DNA from: Pseudomonas putida
GTDB taxonomy: Bacteria; Pseudomonadota; Gammaproteobacteria; Pseudomonadales; Pseudomonadaceae
Direction of reading: 5' to 3'
Assembly: GCF_030159595.1 (NCBI RefSeq)
Contig: NZ_BSKJ01000001.1
Span: forward strand, 186,001-250,000
Length of the DNA stretch: 64,000 nucleotides
The notes beneath the pieces are model-generated. The model worked only from the letters and a program-made list of their open reading frames with translations, did no database searches and was not told where the DNA came from. This document shows, in pieces, positions 60,301 to 64,000 of the stretch; the first letter of the stretch is position 1, and each line of letters starts with the position of its first letter. The translations under genes and the position numbers were made by a program.

Positions 60301-63300
60301 AGGTGTTGCCGCTTGGGTCGGTCTGCACCAGGCTCAGCTGGTCACCCGGCTGTACCGCAGGATCAAGGTTGATGAGGAAGGTGCCATTGGCCCCGACCAC
60401 GCCGGTACCGATCACGGTGCCGTTGGCATCACGCACCTCGACGGTGGCACCCGGTTCGCCTCGGCCGCTCAGAGCCAGGCCGCCACTGCCGACCAGGATG
60501 TTGCTGACCGCCGCTGGCGGGGTGATGTCGGGTGCTGTGAATTCACGCGGGATAGAGCTGTTGCCGGCAGCGTCCACCAGACGCACATCCAGCGCTTCGC
60601 CATTGGCCTGGGCAGGCGAGAGGGTGACGCTGAACAGCCCATCGGCACCGACTACGCCCGTACCGATGATGTTGCCGCCAGCATCGCGCACCTGCACGGT
60701 GGCACCCGGTTCGCCGCGCCCGGTGAAGGTCACGCCATCGGCCAAGGCCAGATCGGTGGGTTGAGCCGGAGGCAACAGATCACTGGAGGTTACCGAGCCG
60801 GGCGGCGAAACGTTGCCGGCAGCGTCGGTCAGGGTGACCTGCAGGGTGCTGCCATCGATCACAGCAGGGGCGAGGGTGACGGTGAAAGTGCCATCAGCAC
60901 CCACTGTGCCTGTCGCGATGACATTGCCTGCGGCATCACGGACCTGCACGGTGGTGCCGGCTTCGCCACGGCCACTTAAACGCTGGCCGGCCAGGCCGAT
61001 CACAAGGTTTGTGGGCGCTGCGGGCGGTGTGGTATCGACGCCGTCGATATCCGGTGCGGTGACTGAGCTGGCCGTCGAAGTATTGCCGGCCGTATCGGTT
61101 GAAGTAGCTTGCAGTACTTCGCCGTCAACTTGCGGCGGAGTCAGGTTGATGCTGAACACGCCGGTCGGGCCGACCACGGCGGTGCCCAGTTCGGTGCCAT
61201 TGGCGGAAACGATGCGCACGGTGCTGCCCGGTTCGGCACGGCCGGTAAGCACGGTGCCGTCAGCGCTGACGGCCAGATCGGTCGGGGCGGCCGGCGCGGT
61301 GATATCCGGTGCGGTGATCTGAGCGGGCAGCGAAGAGACGCCGCTGTCATCGATGGCGACGACATCCAGCAGTTCGCCGTTGGCCTGTGGCGGGCTCAGC
61401 TCGATGCTGAAGGTGCCGTCGGCGTTGGCGATGGCACTGCCGATCAGCGTGCCGTTGGCATCGTGAACTTCCACGCGGGTGCCGGCAGGTGCGGAACCGG
61501 TGAGGGTAGTGCCGCCGGCATCGATGGCCAGGTTGCTCGGGCTGTCTGGCGCAGTGGTCAGCGGTACATCGTATTCGAGGGCAACGGAGGTGTTGCCGCT
61601 TGGGTCGGTCTGCACCAGGTTCAGCTGGTCACCCGGCTGCACAGCTGGATTGAGGTCGATCAGGAAGGTGCCGTTCGCACCGACAACTCCCGTGCCGATC
61701 AGCGTGCCGTTGGCGTCACGCACTTCGACCGTTGCCCCCGGCTCACCACGCCCGCTCAGGGATGTTCCTCCGGCGCCGACCGCGATATTGCTCACGGCAT
61801 CGGGTGGAGTGATATCCGGGGCATCGAATTGCAGCGGCGCAGAGGTGTTGCCAGCCGCGTCCACCAGGCGCACATCTAGCGCTTCGCCGTTGGCCTGTGC
61901 AGGCGAGAGGGTGACGCTGAACAGCCCATCGGCACCGACTACGCCCGTACCGATGATGTTGCCGCCAGCATCGCGCACCTGCACGGTGGCACCCGGTTCG
62001 CCGCGACCGGTGAAGGTCACGCCGTTGACCAAGGTCAGGTCGGTGGGTTGTGCCGGCGGTAGCAGATCGCTAGAGGTCACCGAGCCCGGCTGCGAAACGT
62101 TGCCGGCAGCGTCGGTCAGGGTGACTTGCAGGGTGCTGCCATCGATCACGGCAGGGGCGAGGGTGACGGTGAAAGTGCCATCAGCACCCACTGTGCCTGT
62201 CGCGATGACATTGCCTGCGGCGTCACGGACCTGCACGGTGGTGCCGGCTTCGCCACGGCCACTGAGTTTGCTGCCCGCGAGACCGATCGCCAGGTTGGTC
62301 GGAGCCTCTGGCGGGGTAGTGTCACCGCCGTCAATGTCTGGTGCGGTGACCGAGCTGGCCGTTGAGGTATTGCCGGCCGCATCGGTTGAAGTAGCTTGCA
62401 GTACTTCGCCGTCTACTTGCGGTGGGGCGAGGCTGATGCTGAATACACCCGTCGGGCCGACCACGACGGTGCCCAGTTCGGTGCCATTGGCAGAAACGAT
62501 GCGCACGGTGCTGCCCGGTTCGGCACGGCCGGTAAGCACGGTGCCGTCAGCGCTGACGGCCAGATCGGTCGGGGCGGCAGGCGCAGTGATATCCGGTGCG
62601 GTGATTTGTGCGGGCAGCGAAGAGACGCCGCTGTCATCAATGGCGACCACATCCAGCAGTTCGCCGTTGGCTTGTGGCGGGTTCAGTTCGATGCTGAAGG
62701 TGCCGTCGGCGTTGGCAATGGCGCTGCCGATCAGCGTGCCGTTGGCATCGTGAACTTCCACGCGGGTGCCGGCAGGGGCGGAACCTGTGAGGGTGGTGCC
62801 GTCGGCATCGATGACCAGGTTGCTCGGGCTGTCTGGCGCAGTGGTCAGCGGTACATCGTATTCGAGGGCAACGGAGGTGTTGCCGCTTGGGTCGGTCTGC
62901 ACCAGGTTCAGCTGGTCACCCGGCTGCACAGCTGGATTGAGGTCGATCAGGAAGGTGCCGTTCGCACCGACAACTCCCGTGCCGATCAGCGTGCCGTTGG
63001 CGTCACGCACTTCGACCGTTGCCCCCGGCTCACCACGCCCGCTCAGGGATGTTCCTCCGGCGCCGACCGCGATATTGCTCACGGCATCGGGTGGAGTGAT
63101 ATCCGGGGCATCGAATTGCAGCGGCGCAGAGGTGTTGCCAGCCGCGTCCACCAAGCGCACGTCCAGCGCTTCGCCGTTGGCCTGTGCAGGGGAGAGGGTG
63201 ACGCTGAACAGTCCATCGGCACCGACCACGCCCGTACCGATGATGTTGCCGCCGGCATCACGCACCTGCACGGTGGCACCCGGTTCGCCGCGACCGGTGA

Positions 63301-64000
63301 AGGTCACGCCATTAACCAAGGTCAGGTCGGTGGGTTGAGCCGGAGGCAGCAGGTCGGTGGAGGTGACTGAGCCGGGCGGCGAAACGTTGCCTGCGGCGTC
63401 AGTGAGGGTGACTTGCAGGGTACTGCCGTCGATCACGGCAGGGGCCAGGGTGACCGTGAAAGTGCCATCAGCACCCACTGTGCCGGTCGCCAGCAGGTTG
63501 CCGGCAGCGTCACGCACCTGCACGGAAGCGCCGGCTTCGCCGCGCCCGCTCAGTTGGTTACCGGCCAGACCGATGATCAGATTGGTCGGGGCATCAGGCG
63601 GCGTGGTATCGCCACCGTCAATGTCAGGTGCGGTGACCGAGCTGGCCGTCGAAGTATTGCCGGCAGCATCGGTCGCGGTGGCTTGCAATACTTCGCCGTC
63701 TACTTGCGGTGGGGCGAGGCTGATGCTGAATACACCCGTCGGGCCGACCACGACGGTGCCCAGTTCGGTGCCATTGGCAGAAACGATGCGCACGGTGCTG
63801 CCCGGTTCGGCACGGCCGGTAAGCACGGTGCCGTCAGCGCTGACGGCCAGATCGGTCGGGGCGGCAGGCGCAGTGATATCCGGCGCGGTGATTTGTGCGG
63901 GCAGCGAAGAGACGCCGCTGTCATCAATGGCGACCACATCCAGCAGTTCGCCGTTGACTTGTGGCGGGCTCAGCTCGATGCTGAAGGTGCCGTCGGCATT
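45392..64000 (-). CDS. lapF: Giant LapF-type surface adhesin (5' end outside window)
   Basis: 6202 codons are visible and open to the window edge; the N-terminus is missing. About 64 Ig-like modules of roughly 85 residues (typical: PP..PT.L......LTGRGEPGATVQVRDA, then GTF.V.L.P...G..L.V...DAAGN.S) fill the protein to about base 47,465. Two homologous C-terminal modules of some 250 residues follow (each with SGGIG and DGSYTYT...F.Y.L.H.NG), then an RTX-like end: GTDGNDHLDG, LLGGAGNDTLVVVD, GGTGTDTLLWGGG and the terminal LWVQNGIHVV. Type I-exported, cell-surface; LapF of P. putida KT2440 (about 6310 residues) mediates cell-cell contacts in biofilms. Outer modules form a 1287-1293 bp five-module super-repeat. 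Secretion genes follow directly. Confidence 0.92.
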   Translation of the reverse strand, partial: NADGTFSIELSPPQVNGELLDVVAIDDSGVSSLPAQITAPDITAPAAPTDLAVSADGTVLTGRAEPGSTVRIVSANGTELGTVVVGPTGVFSISLAPPQVDGEVLQATATDAAGNTSTASSVTAPDIDGGDTTPPDAPTNLIIGLAGNQLSGRGEAGASVQVRDAAGNLLATGTVGADGTFTVTLAPAVIDGSTLQVTLTDAAGNVSPPGSVTSTDLLPPAQPTDLTLVNGVTFTGRGEPGATVQVRDAGGNIIGTGVVGADGLFSVTLSPAQANGEALDVRLVDAAGNTSAPLQFDAPDITPPDAVSNIAVGAGGTSLSGRGEPGATVEVRDANGTLIGTGVVGANGTFLIDLNPAVQPGDQLNLVQTDPSGNTSVALEYDVPLTTAPDSPSNLVIDADGTTLTGSAPAGTRVEVHDANGTLIGSAIANADGTFSIELNPPQANGELLDVVAIDDSGVSSLPAQITAPDITAPAAPTDLAVSADGTVLTGRAEPGSTVRIVSANGTELGTVVVGPTGVFSISLAPPQVDGEVLQATSTDAAGNTSTASSVTAPDIDGGDTTPPEAPTNLAIGLAGSKLSGRGEAGTTVQVRDAAGNVIATGTVGADGTFTVTLAPAVIDGSTLQVTLTDAAGNVSQPGSVTSSDLLPPAQPTDLTLVNGVTFTGRGEPGATVQVRDAGGNIIGTGVVGADGLFSVTLSPAQANGEALDVRLVDAAGNTSAPLQFDAPDITPPDAVSNIAVGAGGTSLSGRGEPGATVEVRDANGTLIGTGVVGANGTFLIDLNPAVQPGDQLNLVQTDPSGNTSVALEYDVPLTTAPDSPSNLAIDAGGTTLTGSAPAGTRVEVHDANGTLIGSAIANADGTFSIELSPPQANGELLDVVAIDDSGVSSLPAQITAPDITAPAAPTDLAVSADGTVLTGRAEPGSTVRIVSANGTELGTAVVGPTGVFSINLTPPQVDGEVLQATSTDTAGNTSTASSVTAPDIDGVDTTPPAAPTNLVIGLAGQRLSGRGEAGTTVQVRDAAGNVIATGTVGADGTFTVTLAPAVIDGSTLQVTLTDAAGNVSPPGSVTSSDLLPPAQPTDLALADGVTFTGRGEPGATVQVRDAGGNIIGTGVVGADGLFSVTLSPAQANGEALDVRLVDAAGNSSIPREFTAPDITPPAAVSNILVGSGGLALSGRGEPGATVEVRDANGTVIGTGVVGANGTFLINLDPAVQPGDQLSLVQTDPSGNTSVALEYDVPLTTAPDSPSNLVIDADGTTLTGSAPAGTRVEVHDANGTLIGSAIANADGTFSIELNPAQANGELLDVVAIDDSGVSSLPAQITAPDITAPAAPTDLAVSADGTVLTGRAEPGSTVRIVSANGTELGTAVVGPTGVFSINLTPPQVDGEVLQATATDAAGNTSTASSVTAPDIDGVDTTPPAAPTNLIISLAGSQLSGRGEAGTTVQVRDAAGNVIATGTVGADGTFTVTLAPAVIDGSTLQVTLTDAAGNVSQPGSVTSSDLLPPAQPTDLALADGATFTGRGEPGATVQVRDAGGNIIGTGVVGADGLFSVTLSPAQANGEALDVRLVDAAGNTSAPLQFDAPDITPPATVSNIAVASGGLALSGRGEAGATVEVRDANGTLIGTGVVAANGTFLIDLDPAVQPGEQLSLVQTDPSGNASEALQFEVPVTTAPASPSELVFAEDGTSISGTAPAGTRVEVHDANGTLIGSVVASPDGSFTVVLAPAQANGELLDVVAIDDAGVSSLPTQINAPDITAPAAPSELAVNADGTAVTGRAEPGSTVRVLAADGTTVLGTVVVGATGSFSITLSPPQVDGEVLQATATDAAGNTSTAGSVTAPDIDGGDTTPPDTPTNLAITLAGSQLSGRGEAGTTVQVRDAAGTVLATGTVGPDGAFTVTLTPAVNDGSTVQVTLTDAAGNVSQPGSVTSQDLQAPAQPTDLALADGVTFTGRGEPGAVVQVRNSAGNVIGTGLVNAGGTFSVTLFPAQANGEALDVRVVDAAGNSSAPLQFDAPDITPPAAVSSVVVGAGGLVLSGRGEAGANVEVRDAGGTVIGTATVGTNGTFVVNLDPAAQPGAVLSLVQTDPSGNASEALQYEVPLTTAPDSPSGLVVAADGTRLEGSAPVGSRVEVRDGNGNLVGSVVVGADGTFTIILNPAQANGELLDVVAIDGTGASSLPVQVSAPDITAPVAPSELAINANGTVVTGRAEVGSTVRVLAADGSTVLGTAVVGATGSFSITLSPPQVDGEVLQVTATDATGNASSAGNVTAPDIDGVDITPPQAPTNLTITLAGGQLNGRGEAGASVQVRDAQGNVLASGTVNPDGTFQITLAPPVNDGSTLQVVLTDAAGNASTPGTVASPDLQAPAQPTGLDLAGGVTLTGSGEPGATVQVRDASGNVIGSGVVNPNGSFSVTLSPAQANGEVLDIRLLDATGNTSTPLAFNAPDITAPAQVSNIVVGADGLTLSGRGEAGATVEVRDTNGTLIGTGTVTGNGTFLLDLDPAAQPGERLNLVQTDASGNASDALTFDVPLVTTPASPSDLVVAADGTSISGTAPVGSRVEVHDADGSVVGSIVVGAGGTFTVVLNPAQANGELLDVVAIDSNGTSSLPAQVTAPDITAPVTPSELAVSADGSVVTGRAEAGSTVRVLAADGTTLLGSIVVGANGAFSIGLTPPQVAGEQLQVTATDAAGNASTAGSVTAPIVDNGGDTTPPQPATEVVISNDGRTVSGRGEVGATVKVLDDQGQVLISGTVQPDGSFNVQLPTPVVDGSALQVTLTDAAGNVSTPSPLTAPDLVAPLQPTGLVLTDGDSLTGTAEGGARVEVKDASGNLIGSAIAQPDGSFSLTLDPPQANGETLSITVTDAAGNSSVPLSYVAPDITDPTLVTDVVAADGSLAVSGRGEPGAKVEVRDAQGTVIGTGNVAPNGSFVVDLEVPLAAGETLVLVQIDAAGNTSVGLSVTVANAPLPESPSGVVIAGDGSSVAGIAPVGTQVQVRDAQGNVLGSAQAGPGGSFVINLNPSQANGETLDVVAVDGAGNSSLPTQITAPDITPPNEASQLQVSADGSLLTGRGEPGTTVQVISAQGTLLGNAQVGADGVISVVLNPPQTDGQELDVVLRDAAGNTSTATLIAPDTDGPLQPSGMAVDTAGIHLTGLGQSGSIVTVRDANGNVLGIATVGGDGRFDVTLNAPQRNGESLSVEATDNLGNSAGPVSFTAPDSTPPQAVSNPTIDGTGTTVTGSGEAGATVTVRGPDGSVLGSTLVGAGGAFEITLIPPQTNGQALTVEQRDPTGNLSPAVDLPAPDTELPATPTGLTLSGDGRTITGSGEPGAQVSVTNTAGTVLGTATVQPDGSFLVSIDPPQLNGQTLSVTQADNAGNDSPAGTVTAPDFEAPLPAQGLGLDPTGTLLSGQGEAGSTVEVRNAAGDLLGSIQVEPDGTFEVPLAPAQTNGEVLSVVLIDGGGNASPSASLTADDSSAPTAPGGLTITPGGNAIQGTGEAGSTVEVRLTDGTLVGTIVVPPGGRFTVPLSPAQLDGQSLNVTLTDTAGNVSLPGQINAPDITPPAAPTGVLVSPDGSTVTGSAPGANSVSVNDGNGNVVVVAVDSDGSFSVPLDTPLTNGQTVTVVVTDAAGNDSAPVSVNAPDTTKPDAATGLTVNPDGSTVGGTAEPGSTVEIRNQDDGSVRGTITVGPDGTFVVDVDPPLTTGETVDVVVIDPAGNESPEVPLAGPTGTEVATPSALSISADGFLLTGQGTIGSLITVTSGSTTLGTATVGSDGTFRVFFQNAQLNAQILQVSAKATVDGLPSVPAIIVANDTTAPNAPTQVVLNATGSTLTGQGEVGATVRVVDAQGNVLGTAPVGSNGLFSISFSPAVANGQNLIVTQADAAGNVSLAATLQAPDLQAPLAASNLSLNNAATVLSGQGEAGATVTVRDASGAILATGTVNQSGQFQVTLPSAQTSGSPLQVTLSDAAGNISGPASLATPDRTPPAAITNPVLSQDGRQLSGSGEVGATVQVRNAAGAVLGTATVGADGRFTVTFDTPQTTGQAIGVTQADAAGNTSPAVNVATPDLTPPAPLTNVALNNNGLTLTGLGEAGATVTVRGPDGTIIGTGLVAANGSFTLTLNSAQLNAQYLSVTQTDAGNNTSAAVAVTAPDFTPPAAPTALALAATGLQLTGNAETGSTVTVRDASGNVLGTAVVGSNGTFQVTLNSAQTNGQALQVTATDAAGNVSPVTPYTAADTTPPAAVTNLAVSASGTTLTGNGEAGATVTVRAPDNTVLGTATVGADGHFSVTLSPAAITGESLSVVQADAAQNVSPAQNVTAPGLLAPATPDNLVLAADGLSVTGTAAVGSTVKVYGPNGALLGSSQVANDGTFTVNLGSAQANGEVLEVSATGSDGAVSLPATLQAPDTTAPLPLTHLVLSNDGLVLSGRGEPGATVTVTGEGGIDLGTAVVDASGNFSVNLSAAQVNGEQLSASQSDVAGNESNSVSLTAPDRVAPDAPDNLAFAGGGSLLNGSGEAGAAVRVLAADGTVLGSATVRADGTFQVNLASPQANGQQVQVVLTDAAGNQSAASTVTAPDTTPPAAPAELAISSDGVTITGRGEVGALVTVTNPAGQPIGSATVDASGHFTITLSPALGNAELLSFTQADAAGNVSAVATLQTPDFTPPAALTAVVINADGSVVSGLGEAGATVTVSNAAGAVVGTGTVLADGTFRVELSPAQINHQVLSVQQADPPGNISLPVTVQAPDHTPPAAATELRLNVAGDELGGVGEAGATVRVYVGTTQVGTAVVAASGTFVVELDTPQLNGQVLQVTLTDSSGNISSISTVTALDTTPPATVIASINDSGTQVIGTAEAGTHVTVLNNNGDLLGQVTVDPDGTFVLDLNSPQINGQVLTVITQDATGNPSAPLQMTAPDLTPPMQPGNLLLNPAGTSMTGTAEAGTTITVRNPSNTVVGLVVVGDNGQFTVAISPAQNNGQLLTVVSTDAAGNASVPASYQTSDTSPPALVTNLAIDNTYSSLTGRGEANATVTVRIGGINGTVIGTGLVDAAGNFQINLSPTPGAAAFLSVTQSDGTNTSGATTYITPLLPPPEPPTNVILGSDGLTLTGTAATGASIRVYDAAGNLIGSGTANLGNGGFSLTLNSQQLNGEHISVTAVSLLGSESQPVFLQAADITPPANPVVTSLSANGLVLSGTGEAGATVTVRDASNNVLGTALVNGGGVFTVNLNAAQLNGQVLGVSQADVAGNVSGSTHYTAVDVQPPAVPTNVAINGTGTVLTGNGEAGATVTVQGPNGQVGTGLVQPDGTFSITLTAPQNDGQLLVVRQTDAAGNLSASTSLTAPDTTPPAAPLASINTNGTSVSGSGQAGSTVTVRNSAGTVLGTATVGSNGVFVVSLAAAQIDNQALSVTLTDSAGNVSTSTALTAPDLTPPAAAGNLQISADGGTLTGSGEAGATVTVRSASGTVLQTATVQPNGSFTVTLTPPQDNGQVLSVTLTDPRGNASGNVTVTAPDVDANAPVIASDNLATATVNLVPVSATKTYTDSFTTLLSGFTKTYTWTVAAGTTVDPTLTLTTNSVLALLNNSTFTLQVKDATGAWVTLATGNTQGLLDLIVLPLGLQVDIGTLQAGDYRLTVGSGGIGLITNVTTSLDITATSLTQFTGTGTATTGNVITDVGTDGTVDARGPDSGAVLQVFKDGSYVAAGTATTVQGLYGTLVIRADGSYTYTPNGSPASVGKVDVFSYQLVHANGLSDSANLYVRIDSPQATEVWSNSNYAAPATVVDAVNDVGNSHISLINPESTTTITFTPLSLPVVGSRSATYTTTVAANTLTDLQVVVNSTNLVGLLSGTTIELLKLNPATGLYVSVQTVNGGSLISLLGGGAAYTFQDQGPGTYHVKVTSGGIGGGSITTTVNATATHLDQFVVGSATQATGNLLSDDNVGSALTVLSVLTAANTYTIPGYNGVSVAGTYGTLLVHADGSYTYTLNTGLTSAVIGQHDTFTYELTHPNGTTDTATLTINLDNAANLTTTMALLADTGDEGVALASVAAAASSEVIAGTDGNDHLDGSQGGHITLLGGAGNDTLVVVDQNFASVEGGTGTDTLLWGGGDASIDLGNLADRVHDIEIIDLNDTSAVALTLNLSDVVAITETGTDTLIIKGDDKDTVHMTDNWTLVGNQTADGIDYNQYTAQEDPSHHLWVQNGIHVV
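47465..54900 (-). repeat. Diverged single-module Ig-like repeats of lapF
   Basis: Tandem units of about 255-258 bp, each ending DAAGN.S......APD.TPP, similar in protein but clearly diverged in DNA. I could not fit them to the five-module super-period seen upstream, so this part is the older or less homogenised half of the array. Confidence 0.8.
54900..64000 (-). repeat. Five-module higher-order tandem repeat of lapF
   Basis: Equivalent positions of the DVVAIDDSG-type module fall at about 54900, 56193, 57483, 58773, 60060, 61347, 62634 and 63921. The steps are 1293, 1290, 1290, 1287, 1287, 1287 and 1287 bp, each spanning five different Ig modules (A-E). The last four copies are nearly identical in DNA. 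The array continues past the window edge. Confidence 0.9.

Overview
The window looks like chromosomal DNA from a fluorescent pseudomonad of the Pseudomonas putida group. The grounds are high GC content, P. putida-style paired REP palindromes, the gene order fruR-fruBKA with a TTAAACGTTTCA FruR operator, and a giant LapF-type adhesin beside a three-gene type I secretion system. This assignment rests on recognising gene order and protein families, not on a database search.

Layout. 1-6.7 kb: the 3' end of a sensor kinase, a metallo-beta-lactamase-fold hydrolase, an OmpA-type lipoprotein, pta preceded by a DUF3565 gene, slyD, a glutathione peroxidase and a GT4 glycosyltransferase. 6.8-12.5 kb: a soluble PAS-PAS-MCP protein (BdlA-like), then a visibly more AT-rich RTX/Ig-like secreted-protein gene split by one in-frame TAG. 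12.6-20.3 kb: cysZ, trxB, nadC, a DUF1631 protein, ampD-ampE, tatD. 20.3-27.1 kb: the fructose regulator and the fruBKA phosphotransferase operon. 27.2-31.6 kb: two small conserved genes (one behind a sigma-54-like promoter), a membrane diguanylate cyclase, an OprD-family porin and a small exported protein. 31.8-38.1 kb: a four-gene operon MFP-RND-response regulator-histidine kinase, with a CTGACA-N4-TGTCAG palindrome upstream. 38.4-40.4 kb: a YkgJ-type cysteine-cluster protein, a small periplasmic protein and CheV. 40.5-64 kb: lapF (5' end outside the window) followed by its outer-membrane, ABC and membrane-fusion secretion genes.

How it works together. The right third encodes a giant matrix adhesin and the machine that most likely exports it. 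The adhesin is made of about 64 Ig-like modules, and at least the upstream half is organised as a five-module, 1287-1293 bp higher-order repeat whose outermost copies are nearly identical. A diguanylate cyclase, CheV and a BdlA-like PAS/MCP protein lie on the same 64 kb, so the region is rich in attachment and dispersal functions, although co-regulation is inference. The most unusual observations are the nonsense-interrupted RTX gene, the adhesin super-repeats, a structured hairpin between slyD and the peroxidase gene, and several uncatalogued palindromes in promoter regions. No rRNA, tRNA, CRISPR array, transposase or phage gene was recognised.
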